From Triplophysa rosa (lineage: Eukaryota; Chordata; Actinopteri; Cypriniformes; Nemacheilidae): a stretch of DNA of 64,000 nucleotides. This document shows positions 51,076 through 63,050 of this stretch, one piece after another. The stretch covers positions 12,394,661 to 12,458,660 of the forward strand of contig NC_079893.1 in assembly GCF_024868665.1 (NCBI RefSeq). The letters are read 5' to 3'. The notes under the pieces are model-generated. The model was given only the letters and a program-made list of their open reading frames with translations, did not search any database and was not told where the DNA came from. The translations under genes were made by a program, and so were the position numbers. Position 1 is the first letter of the stretch; every line of letters starts with the position of its first letter.

Positions 51076-52139
51076 TGTTTGCCCTTTTAAAAAAACCTAT
51101 AAATGTTTTATTTCACTCAATGTAGTCTTATCACATTTAATTCAGAACACATGTTCACAACTCCGTTAAAAATATTTTACTTTGGCAATGGCCCTGTAGA
51201 TTTAGCAGCATGCAGAAAAATAAAATAATTAAAAAATATATAATAATCTGTCTGCACTGCAGTTTATGAACCATTAACTGAACATCATGGTTTCAATATT
51301 TCTTTTTGTTTTAAAAAATGGAACCGGTTCTTCATTTCAAGCCCTAAATATAAGACCCAACTTTGTCACACACAGAAATAAGTCACATACTATTTCATGT
51401 TCCTATGCTACAGTGTTGATAAACAAGCCAACCAAAACTTCCTCCAAAGAAGAATGCTGTCCATCAGAGCGGGTGGGAAAACAAAGCGCACTACATCATT
51501 ACAGACGTGTGTGTTGACGCCCGAGCCCGAGCATGTGTGCGCTGTAACTCCATACGCACAGGAAACAAATGGAACTCTGGGTCATTTCCAGCCCGGTGTC
51601 ACAGTGATTAATAACACTGGACATGTATTTGCTAATGCCTTCGGGCTACGCTAAAAAATGTAGAAACTACCCATAATGCAATAGGAGACATTTTTCTTTG
51701 TCAGAATTTGTTATCAGAAAAGGCCTTTGAACTTGGATGTGATGCTTTAACAAAGCGCCTCGTCGCAAATATCCGTTTTGATACGAAACTTAAATTCCGT
51801 TTTATCTCTTCGTACAGGAAAAATAAACGAACGAACCTTCCTTTGTGAAAACCAAAAACATTCGGATCAGAATCAATAAATCAAGCGATGAGTAACAAAG
51901 CTGCAGCGCCGGTGAGACGCTGTTCTGAATTCACCCAAGGACAGACGAAAACAGCAAACCAAGCAAAAAAAAAAAAAAAAGAAGAAGAAGAAGAACATGG
52001 CTTGTGTTTTTATCTGATTCTGATGCAACGTCTAGAAAACAGCAATCAAGCGAAAAGGTTACAGCCACCGCTAGAGCTCGTTTTAATGTAATTCCCTCAG
52101 CTTCATCCATTGCGTGTTATAGCCTTAAATTAAATTAGC

Positions 52140-52380
52140 TGCGGACGGCACCCGCCTCAGACAACAAATACAGTGGTGGCAGCAGTCTGGGGTGGACGCA
52201 GAAACCCGCCTCGGCAAAGTTAGCAGTAAATGCTCCAAAGTGCCTTCTAATGGGCCCTCCTCTCCAATTTGAGGATCGACTCCTCTTGTATGACAGAAAA
52301 TCCATAGAGATAAATCACATTAGGGGGGCTTCCCTCTCCTAATTATCAATCTGTGTCTCATTTCGCTGCTCTTAGCTCTA
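52140..52380. promoter_or_regulatory. Candidate conserved non-coding block
   Basis: A repeat-free, GC-moderate sequence with 'cctaattatcaatctgtgtc' and 'taatgggccctcctctccaa' in an otherwise repeat-filled stretch. Candidate long-range element of the lrba/mab21l2 locus by position and composition only. Confidence 0.22.
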
Positions 52381-52689
52381 CATTGACCTTAAAGAGTTAG
52401 AATAAAAGAGAGGGAAAATGTAAAGGGTGGATGTTTAAACGTAAACCTATTTGGGTGTCTGGCGTAACAAAGGAGCGGGAAGCAAGGAATGGAAAGAAAG
52501 GCAGCGATTTGTCTCTATGTGCAGAAGGTCATATCGGGGTAATAAATGGAAAATTGTAGAGGGGTAACATTTGTTTTGATGAAAGAATGGAAAAGGAAAT
52601 AGAGGTTTAGGGTAAAACATGGGTTGACCTTAATACAATAACAGGTGCGCAGAGAGATTGCTAATGTCGTTGATCAATGCAAAGCAATG

Positions 52690-52727
<38 letters not shown>

Positions 52728-53008
52728 GTGCGTTCATGTTTGTATATCCCGGTGGGGACCTAAATCTGAATACACACCAACACATGGGGACTCGTGTCAC
52801 CGTGGGGACCAAAATTGAGGTCCCCAGGGGCAAAAAAGCTAATAAATTGTACAGAACAATATTTTTTACAAATCTAAAAATTCAAAAAGTGTTCTATGAT
52901 CTTTAGGTTTAGGGATAGGGTTAGGGGATAGAATATACAGTTTCTACAGTATAAAAACATTACGCCTATGGACTGTCCCCACGGGGATAGTCAACCAAAG
53001 CCTGTGCG

Positions 53009-53044
<36 letters not shown>
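52690..53044. repeat. Dispersed 'gtggggaccaaaattgaggt' repeat bounded by (TG)n tracts
   Basis: (TG)n at 52690-52721 and about 53007-53043 bound a unit with 'ccggtggggacctaaatctg', 'ctttaggtttagggataggg' and 'gactgtccccacggggatag'. This is a common teleost repeat arrangement. Non-coding. Confidence 0.65.
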
Positions 53045-53046
<2 letters not shown>

Positions 53047-53930
53047 TGTACTAAAACTTTAAGTATAAAGGGAATGAATTATTTGCAAAAAATTCCTGAA
53101 ATATACAATATCCATTGAAACAAAGGTAAAAGGTGCTTTTCAAACCTCATTGAAGCTTCGAAAGCAACAAGAGCAATCATCCATATTTTTTCATTGTTCC
53201 TTTCAGCGAGCGATTAACACGTTATTAATTAGCTGTCATGAGTTCAAACGCTTTGGCATAAACAGGCACTTTATCAACTAGTGTCAACGGCCACCAAATC
53301 CCTGAGCTCCGTAATGGGCTTTGTAATTTTCATGAACTTCCTGACAAATGGCTTCCTTACGGCTCAACGTACAGGCAAAATTACAGGAAACATTCAGGTG
53401 AAATACATACAGTGACATTATCACGTTCGGACCTGTGATTATATGACATCATAATATTTGTGGGACCCACCATTGAAAGGGTCTTCCACATGTTTGGCAG
53501 TCTGTTGAAGGGGCGACCACAAACTCCGGTTACAGTGCAGTTCAAGCATGTATAGAGGCCGAAAAAATCACCATGACAGCAGTGTGTTTATGACTTGAGA
53601 CAGACTAATCATCTCCATCTCCAAATGCTCTGTGTTCTGCAGAAGTGAATCGGACAGGGTCAGTACTCATTACCTTCAATGCAGGACAAGCCTGTGTAGT
53701 CATATTATTATAACCACTTCAACTGTATCGTCTCCACTCATTTAGACACACATGTATTTACTTGCTGTACATTTTTATAAGTGACAATGGCAAGCAACTG
53801 AACTATTTTTGTGTGGAAAAACATTTTAGTGTTTGTAGATACAAAAATGTACATTTACAAAAACAAAATGACACGGTGAACCAAGCATAGATGGTTTTAC
53901 AACATAAACAAACGCTTTTGTGGCCCAAAC

Positions 53931-54366
53931 TTAAAGGGATTGTTCACCCAAAAATGAAAATTCTTTCATGAATTACTCACTCTCTAGTTGTTCCAAATCT
54001 GTAAATTTCTTTGTTTGGTTGAACACAGAGAAAGATACTTGGACGAACGCTTGTAACCAAACAGTTCTTGACCACCATTGACTACCATAGTAGTAAAAAT
54101 GACAATGATAGTCAAAAGTGCCCCAGAACTGTTTGCTGTCCAACATTCTTCAAAATATCTTCTTTTGTGTTCAACAGAACAAAAAAAGAAAGTAATTTTT
54201 CCTACTATGGCAGTCAATGGGGGGCAAAATCTGTTTGGTTACAAGCATTCTTCCAAATATCTTTCTCTGTGTTCATCAGAACAAAGACATTTATACAGAT
54301 TTGGAACAACTCGAAGGTGAGTAAATGATGACAGAATTTTTATTTTTTGGTGAACTATCCCTTTAA
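53931..54366. repeat. Long composite palindromic element, copy 7
   Basis: Outer arms 'ttaaagggattgttcaccc' and 'ggtgaactatccctttaa'. Its interior is the reverse complement of the composite copy at 23341-23767. Confidence 0.83.
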
Positions 54367-56538
54367 CCTGTAGAGAATATATGACGAGTTGGGAGTGAGA
54401 ATGGGTTGGACATAAACCTGGTAACAAATTGTGGCCAGCAGTCTCATCTCCTTCCTAAACACAGTAGTAGGGTTAAACAAAATAATCATCATCTGCCAGA
54501 TAGCAGAACTCATTATGTTCCATCAAACCATCTGTATGCGAGCTAGCGTGTACGCATGTCTATGTGCTGCACGCATGTTAAAAGTGCTTCTGTGAGAGTG
54601 TGAGCTGTGAAAACAGTGGGGATCTTGTTAAACTGCTTGATTTGCACTCTGCTGACAGTGAAGTACACATCCCAGTGATCATCTTCCTCTCCCATGCACT
54701 CCCTCAGGGTTTCATTTGCACCAGGAAACCATCCCACTGATGCCTCGGTCCTTGTCACATCTGAGGGGATGCAAATACTGTCTGCTGGATCTGTGCGTCC
54801 AACTCAAGAGTGGATGGAAGATATCAGAGAAACAAAAGTCTACGCCATGTCATCTAGCCAATCACATTTGAGATATTTTCCTTGTGCTTGATCTTTTCAC
54901 CCGCTTTCTTTTTGAATTTTGTAAAAATTGTAGTCAGGGGAATTCGGACAAAAGCGAGCGGGGAACGCGAAAAGTGACAACGGAGAAAAATGACACCTTA
55001 AAAGTACAATAGCCAACAAAAGTCACGGCGTGACAGAGGCTGACAGGCGCTTCAATTCTGGAGCGATACTGCTGTCAGCCAACGCCTCTCCGTATTGATT
55101 TCTCTCCATCCCTTGTTCCCTTGGCGATAGATGGAGCAGGAATCTAGAATAAAACAATGAAACGCAGGGGAGAGAGAGTAACAATCTCGCACCCCCCCAC
55201 ACCCGTTCCAGAGTCGGGGGGACCATCAAGGTTAACACAGGTGCAACAACTTATCAAAAGTATCTCTGGCTTCGCCCTCCTTCATTTTGTGCTTTAATGG
55301 ACTAGTCACAATGCACGGATGGCAGACTCTTCATCTTTCTCCACCCCCTCTCCAAAAAAAAGGCATTTCTTTGGTTCCATTACTCTGCGCAGGCAACGGG
55401 CAGCTGACTCGCGCAACTTCAAGGTCACGCCGCGTGAGAAATTGTAGGAATTAACTGTCCTTTTGAGGTGAAAAATAGTCAAATGAAGGAGATGTGCGGC
55501 GAGTGATAAATGAACACGTCTGTCGGCGGGCGCCGAGGAGCAGGTGTGGATGAATGTGAAATGTGGGATAATGTTTTTACTTCTGGTAAATATAAGGAAA
55601 CGGAATAAAGCACAGTGTTATTGTAGAAAAGGTGATACTCAGATTACAGGTCAAAAAATAAGTAATTGTGTTTTTTTGGTGTTTAAAGCTGATGTGCGTG
55701 ATTTTTTTGTTGTGAAAAAAAATTGTGTCTGATATTTTCTGATACATTTCCATTGTGAACACCGCGGCACTGTTCATTTGAATCTCATATCCTAACTGCA
55801 TGCAATCCATAGGGGTGCTAGGAGAGCGGGTGCCAAAAAAGAAGTTCTTCACAACGGGTTCTGTCACATCTGTGACAATAACCAATAGAAGTACAGAAGT
55901 TCTTCTGTACGCAGCTTTCAAACATGGCAAAACAAAAGAATAACAATTATTTGTGCTGTTTGGTGGAATTATGCAACAATACTTCTGACTTTATGATGTT
56001 TCCTCGAGGGACTACCACAACAAAGTGATAAAAATCAATGCTAGCAGAGGCACCTAGCAATCTAGTGGGTGCTGGAATTAGCATTAAACTAGTAAATCAT
56101 TCATTCTGATGATGAAACAGCCAATGCAAAACATGATGCTTTGATAGCTATTGTTTGTTTATGCTCTAGTTTGCTGAAGTCAGTCACTAGTTCCACCTTC
56201 TGGATGACATCACACATGTCATTGAAGACTAGTGATGACTGCACTGAACAAAATGTCACATATTTAAACTTAAAAAAATTTGTGCAAATGTTGCCTTAAA
56301 ATGTTTATGTTAAAACATATAAAACATCTAGTTGCATTTTATGTAACTTAAAAAATCTAGTTTAAAATCTAGTATTTCATCTTCATTTTAAAAGTCAGTT
56401 TAATATAATTAAAATTCAAGTGACTTGAAAAGCCAATTGGATTTAACATAAAAATTTAAGGCAGCTTCTGAACTAAACTTTTTAAGTTGACTTTTGTTAT
56501 GTTTGGCCATATATTTCAAGTCAAAGCTAAAAATTAAT

Positions 56539-57275
56539 GCTGTCAAACAGTTAATCGTGACTAATTGCATCCAGAATAAAAGTTTTTGTTTACATAATGT
56601 ATGTCTGTGAACTGTGCATATTAATTTTGTATTTATATACACATACACATCAGTGGTGATCCGTGACTCCTCTTCCGGGGAAGCAGTAATGCGAAGTTCG
56701 GCAAAACATGTATTTAGCCCGTCATGTGTGTGGCGCGTCATTTCAAAATACGTGCCTGCTGCAGATGCGTCGAAAGGGTTTTTAATAAAAGAGACGCTCG
56801 CGTTTGCTAGATACTCGCTTAGTCTCATTTGTAATCAGAGTTAAGTGTTAACGCAGTGTCTTCTGAAAGCAAGCGTAGTCTTTTATCATAAACCCTTTCG
56901 ACGCGTTTGCAGCAGGCACGTATTTTGACATGATGCGTGATGCACATAGGTTCACGTGAAGCGCTGAAAACATATTTTGAATTCCTGCTTCCCCTGAAGA
57001 GGAGGCACCGATCGCCACTGATACACATACATGTAAGTATTTAAGAAAAATATAAAATTAATTACATTTATACATAATTTAGATTATTGGTAAATCTAAA
57101 TAAATACATCTAAATATTTCCTAAATATATATACATGTGAGTGTATATTTTTGTATTATAAATACAGTATGCACAGTACACAGACATATATTATGTAAAC
57201 ACAAATATTATATTATACAAAAATACAAATTATATTCTGGATGCGATTAATTACGATTAATCGTTTGACAACCCA
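56539..57275. repeat. Palindromic 'gattaatcg' repeat interrupted by a hAT element
   Basis: It begins 'gctgtcaaacagttaatcgt' and ends with 'gattaatcgtttgacaaccc', its inverted form. Inner parts include 'catccagaataaaagttttt' and 'tatattctggatgcgatta'. The hAT element at 56651-57019 splits it. A second copy is at 3544-3796. Confidence 0.75.
56651..57019. mobile_element. Palindromic non-autonomous hAT element
   Basis: A 369-bp element starts 'cagtggtgatccgtgactcc' and ends with an imperfect inverted copy ('...caccgatcgccactg'). It is flanked by identical 8-mers atacacat (56643-56650, 57020-57027). Long inner inverted repeats pair 'gcctgctgcagatgcgtcga' with its partner near 56895-56920. It has landed inside an older AT-rich repeat (56539-57275). 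Confidence 0.9.
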
Positions 57276-57896
57276 ACTAAAATAATATTTTTTTCAAAAT
57301 AAACAAGTCAAAATTGCATAATCTTACACAGTGACATTTGTAACAAAAAAGCATCCTCCAAACTCGGCATAACAGACAAAACTATCCGTAGTAGTACGAT
57401 TAAGCATCTTCACATGTCCAACAGCATGCCGAACCCTCCTCAAATGGGTTATTCCACCACCAGCACAAAAGAGCAAAATAAGCTCAACACATGATGCAAG
57501 TTTGAGGTAGTACAGTCTGTTTGCCTGACCAACGGAAGACATATCGTCGCTATCTTTCCGAAACCTTGAACGTCCAAATTCATTATTTTTCAGGAAAAAC
57601 ACTGTACTTTTAAATAATTAAATACTGTGTTGTCAAAGTTGACAAGCACTTTTTATAGGCGCTTTTTATTGGTTAAAGATTTGCAAAATCCAGTTACAAA
57701 CATATAGGTTGACTAATAATAATGATCTATGGCAAAAATTAAAAATCAAGAAATATGGAGATACAAGGTTTCAGAAGGACAACATATGTGTGATGTGATA
57801 GACAACAATTGCACCCATAGGCCAACATGGTAACATTCTGACAACACAATGACTACAAACAATAAATGAATAAAAAGAAAAACTCTAACTCTAACA

Positions 57897-58123
57897 CTGG
57901 GTTCACACCAAACGCGAATTAAGTGTTTTGCATGAGTAAATTACATACAAAGTCAATGCAAAGATGCGTATAGACGCGAACTCATGTCAGGCGGTGCGAA
58001 TGACACGAATACGCGTCAATCTCGTCTCCCGCGAAGGTTGAAAATATTTGTCAGATCGCGTCACTCACAGGAAAATAACGAACTTTTTTGGAACGCGATT
58101 ATTCGCGTTTGGTGTGAACCCAG
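57897..58123. mobile_element. Short MITE with 'ctgggttcacaccaaacgcg' inverted ends
   Basis: 23-base inverted repeats (57897-57919 and 58101-58123) pair perfectly over 'ctgggttcacaccaaacgcg'. Size is 227 bp, CpG-rich, non-coding. Superfamily not certain; target duplication not clear. Confidence 0.75.
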
Positions 58124-60179
58124 CACAAGTCTAACTGAGCAGCTGTACAACTGTGCTGCGCATATGACTGTGCAAGTCTAGTGAGATGAACCACAGCAGC
58201 AGAAGAGTATTCACCAGAGGCTCAGGGACTAGACATAATGACCTGCTGCACTGACATCACTTTGGGAATTAATTATAGAAAGAAAAGTGAGAGAGAGAGA
58301 GTCCATGCATATTCCGAAAAGCCATTTTTTGTTGTAAAGGTGGCATTTACTGTGACGTCTAAAAGATTACTGCTGACTTATCAAAGGGCACGGGTGTAAC
58401 CTTAATGAAGCCTTTAAGCACACATCATTTAGATTTCCTTTTGTGTGGCTACTACAAAAAACTGTCAGAGGCTGTTAGAGATTTACTAAACGCGCACGCC
58501 GGAATAATACGAGGTCACGAGTCTCATCTCGGAGTTGATGTCATTTACTCTCAGTTTCCTATTACAGGAGCAGAGACACTAAACGCTAATGAAGTGGCCC
58601 ATCACCTCTGTTCACACACGCACTTCAGTCGGGAGTCAACTCAATTACACTCCATCACATTGGGATCAAGTGAGCGCTAACAAAAAAAAAACAATGACCT
58701 TGTTTTATCGCATGCTAAAGATCTCTGGCCTCCCCCACAGTTCATTTCTAATAAAGAAAAGACTCTCATTAAAGAAACTTTAAGTCACTCTCTCTAAATC
58801 TGTCCTTTATATTCACCCTCGCAGGTATCGGCCTCTCTCGTACAGTTGTTACCGGAAAAATCGGTATTAGGGATCCTATTAGAAAAAGAACACTAAAAGA
58901 TAATTGGATTTCCAGCAGTTATCTTTGTGTCCGTCAGGACCCCGCTGTCGCTGTAATCTCACTCTCAAGGGGTACAGATAACTCAATCCCAGAGCGGATG
59001 GATGTGCGTGTGTGTCTCTGAGAGAGGGACGGGGGAGCGGAGGAGTGTATAAAGGCATATGTTATCCATCGAAGTAATAAAAATGTGTCTAAATCAACAG
59101 TATCTACCGACATCTTTTGTGGCGGATTTGAACTCTGACAGGGAACAAACATAAATTTATTTTTATTTCCTAAATAATTCAACAAACCGGAGAACGCACG
59201 AACAAAGGCCGTCTTCTGCGCTGCCACCTTTCTCCTACAACCCATCGCTCAGGTGAACAATACAGGAGTGCTGGAGATTCACGCTCAAGAATAAGACCAT
59301 GGACAACTTAATGTAAACATATATTTTGAATGTAGTTGGGACTACGGTAAAAATGCAGCCAATCACAAAAAGGAAAATATTATCAAGCGGAAAACAAACT
59401 TTTAGTTCCCATACGCCTCATATTTCATGTCGTTCCCTTAAACATCCAAATCCAGTGTAAACTGCTCTTCAGGACAGGGGGGTTTGTGTGATCCCTCTGG
59501 GGCATCTTTCACCAGCCTGTTATTTTTATTGTGGCCGTGCAAAATGAAACCGGTGGCTCAGAGAAGATGGCAAGAGCCGGAATGGAGGAAAATCAATACG
59601 GCAATATCAGTGGTGCACTTATCGGAGGCTCACTGCTTTTCAAGGGTCACAGAGGAGCAACTACATCTAAGTGAGGGATTCAATACCGAGGCGGATTCTT
59701 GAGAAATCTGTGCTGTGTACAGAATGGGAGACGAGAAGCAATCTTGCATGGAACTAAAAAAAAATGTTTTCTTCTAATTTCTAAGATACAAATAAAACAA
59801 TCCAATTAGTTCAAATGAGTCGCCGAATGTACTGTATTATATTTTTAACACATCTGAGTCGAATAGGTGGTCGATTCATTTTAATTTAGAGAAAAATCAG
59901 GATACAATAGTTTGCCTTCTACACTAGAATAGTTTTGCTGGATTTCACACATGGTTTTAACACTCCTGTTCACAATGTATTGCGGGATGAAATTTTTAGT
60001 CCCCTATGAGAAGCTTTCCAGTTTCGGAAACTCCATTATCATCATTATCCTCAGAAGAGCTAAAGCCCTATAATCAATAACTACATGTAACTAACTGTGA
60101 TTCCAAGTTAACCTTTAAATGACTGTACATGAGACCATCTAAAGACTATTGAAACCACCATCTTTGTGTCTAACATAGA

Positions 60180-60703
60180 GCACTTTTCCACCATCGTGCC
60201 GAACTGTTCTAAGCACGGTCTGGAACGGTTCCAGTAATGTTTCCACGTAAGCATGGTTTGACACGGCACGATTACAAACTGTTCTCTGCACGGAATAAAA
60301 GAATGCTTGCAGAGACGTTATAGCTCAGTCTCTTGTGTTACTAAAGGTTGGAATACACTACACGACTATAAAATCTGAACAGATAAAAAACTAGACATCA
60401 CAAACTTGCAGACTTTTTGAAAGTTGGCAGAGAAAAACAGGGCATCACACACTACATGATAAAATCTGCAGACTGGCGCAGACGAGAAGTCCAGACTGAA
60501 AATCTGGGCAAAATCTGAGCAAAAGTCTTGTAGTGTATAATAGCCTTACGGCAGCGCGACGCATTTGTGTTTACATTCTAAATATTTCCGCTATCAGCCC
60601 TGCAGTGAAAACTGAAACCATTTACATACCCGGCTGGCCCAGATCGGCACGAAGTGGAACGATTAAGCAACGAGGACGATTCGGCGCGATGGTGGAAAAG
60701 CGC
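60180..60703. mobile_element. MITE with 'gcacttttccaccatcgtgc' inverted ends
   Basis: The left end 'gcacttttccaccatcgtgc' and right end 'cgcgatggtggaaaagcgc' are inverted, and 'acatag' occurs just outside both. Internal 'acggcacgatta' pairs support foldback. A smaller element (60343-60546) is nested inside. Confidence 0.7.
60343..60546. mobile_element. Nested short MITE with 'ggaatacactacacgact' ends
   Basis: Left 'aggttggaatacactacacg' and right 'gtcttgtagtgtataatagc' are inverted copies; inner 'gcagactttttgaaagt' and 'acactacatgataaaatctg' form secondary repeats. It lies within the 60180-60703 element. Confidence 0.6.
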
Positions 60704-60731
60704 ACATAGTTTCTTGCATTACAATTGCGTT

Positions 60732-61042
60732 TTAAAGGGATACTTCACCCAAAAATGAAAATTCTGTCATTATTTACTCACCCGTTGTTCCAAACCTTTT
60801 ATACATTTCTTTGTTTTGCTGAACACAGAGGAAGATATCTGGAAGAATGTCAGATCTCAGCCACCATTTATTGCCATAGTAGGGAAAATAAATACTATGG
60901 GAGAGAATGGGGGAAGAGATTTGACAATCTTGACAATCTTCCTGTGTATTCAGCAGAATAAAGAAATTCATACAGGTTTGGAACAATCTGAGTCTGAGCA
61001 AATGATGACAGAATTTTCATTTTTGGGTGAAGTATCACTTCA
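60732..61042. repeat. Palindromic 'aaagggatagttcaccc' element, copy 8
   Basis: 'ttaaagggatacttcaccc' to 'gggtgaagtatcacttcaa', with inner 'ccatagtagggaaaataaat' palindrome. Confidence 0.83.
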
Positions 61043-61966
61043 AGTCAGTGCAGCAGTATGGCTTTGGTCATGTAGCGCATCTGACTTGTTAAAATGAGCC
61101 GTAACTGTACCTGACAGTGCTGGTCTAGTCATGTGAAACAGTCTTGGTGATTTACCCTGCCCCACACAGAACAGTATTATGTGAAATTTCAAATACATGT
61201 ACACTATACTGTGACGGGTGACTACAGAGACCTGAGACTTTGTATTAATGCGATTTTGAGAGAACATTTTCAGGCCCTTTTTAAAATGTATATATTTGAC
61301 CGAGCAGTGAAGAATGATACAAAAAAACAACACGTTAATGTGTTTTTTAACAATTCATCCAACTAATGTGCCTGACATGTATCATTTGTGCATTTTCTTT
61401 CCACATTCGCCAGAATATCCAGCAGTATATGTGCGAATAATATGTTCTCCGCTGTGAGTGAGGCCGGAAAAGCAGAAAGAATCGGACCAGAGGGGCCAAT
61501 TAAGACTGAAAAGGGAAAGCTAAGCATGTCCCCAGAGTCCGGCCGTCTTCCACAGAGCGTCTGGGAGAATTTGACCAATCCTGGGAATTTGGGACAGCGG
61601 GAATGATGAGGAAGGGTGTTCCGAGGTCCCCTCTAAATGTCACCGTGGGGTACAGCAGCTTGTTTAGGCAGCGTGTATTCAAGCTTTACTGCCAGTTCTT
61701 GTCGGTTTCGCAGCGCAAGTGCTACAGGCACTTTACATTGTTTTGTGTTCATGCTGTAATGGTCTTGTCATCAGATCTGTTGTCTGTTGCCAGCCAATAT
61801 GAGCACATGGTAAGTGCACACAGCTGGATCTTACCATATATTAAAGCTTACTATAATTTACCATATCTCATACACAGCCTTAAATACTTCCATTTGTTGG
61901 TATTCTTTGTACTTCAAATACTACGGCACTACAATGTAAGTGTGCTTTATATTTATTTATAAAACA

Positions 61967-62260
61967 GTCAGTTCTGGTCCTTGATTCTGATTGGCTGAGC
62001 GGAGTTCTAAGCCGTTATAAAATACCTCAATATATAACGGCTGACCGCACCACATAGCCTAAATATCATTTTATTTACTTTATTTTATGAAACCTTGCTA
62101 AGCATATGGAATAACCGTTTTATAAAAGCAATAAGCCCCGCGAAGCAGTGGGTTACAGTGCATTTTATAACAGCTACGGGGTTTTAGGCACTCCGCGAAC
62201 GCCCTTAGCTGTTATAAAATGCACTGTAACCCACTGCTTCTTGGGGGTTATTGCTTTATT
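61967..62260. repeat. Foldback element with 47-base inverted arms
   Basis: Arms 62128-62174 and 62207-62254 are inverted copies containing 'cagtgggttacagtgcattt', separated by about 32 bases of loop. Upstream 'ccttgattctgattggctga' is a usual outer part of this cyprinid repeat. Non-coding. Confidence 0.75.
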
Positions 62261-62589
62261 ACCATAAGGGATAAAAGTAACAGAAATGTAAAATTTGTAC
62301 CAAATTCTGTAACTGATAAACTTTTAGTTCCCCATTAATAAAGAAAAAAGATTTTTCATTATATATGTGGGTCAATGACGTGTAAGGATTTTCCACATGT
62401 CAATTTTTCAAATAGAATTAATCATAGTATCTACTGCAGTTATTCAAACATTAAGAATGTGGTGTACACATTAAGTTTTTCATCTACTAATTGGCTACAG
62501 CCTTAAAAACTGTCAAGTGGTGCAACCCTGATTTATCTTAAATTTAATCCATTTCCTTGATATGCTTTACAGTTTTTTTTACACTTTAT

Positions 62590-63050
62590 ATTGAAATTAT
62601 ATGTATTTATTTATTTAATATTATTATTTTACATTAATTTTACGATTCTTTTCTTATATTGATTATATGATTTTTATTAATTTTACAATTATTTTCTTAT
62701 ATTGTTTATTTAATATTAGAATTGTACATTCATTTTACATTTTTTTTGCTATATTTTATTTAAATTTTATAATTTTACATTATTTTTTACAATTCTTTTC
62801 TTATATTTTATAACTGTACATTAATCTTACAATTATTTTCTTGTATTTTAAACTTAATTTCACATTTTTACATAAATGTTTTTACAATTCTTTTGTTATA
62901 TTTTTTATATAATTTTACATTTTTACAATTCTTTTCTTGTATTTTTTTTCATATTTTTACATTAATTGTTTTACAATTCTTTTGTTATATTTTTATTTAA
63001 TTTTACATTCATTCTACAAATGGTTGTATTTTTTATTTAATTTTATAAGC
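62590..63050. repeat. AT-rich degenerate minisatellite
   Basis: The motif 'acaattcttttcttatattt' recurs at least seven times with variation, spaced by 'tttaattttacatt'-type stretches over about 450 bp. Strongly T-rich on the plus strand. Confidence 0.75.

Noticed and set aside
53984..54328. Overlapping frames on both strands with similar proteins
   Set aside because: They arise from a palindromic repeat, so both strands translate alike. The same pattern at 23208-23661 and 60725-61001 is also repeat-derived.
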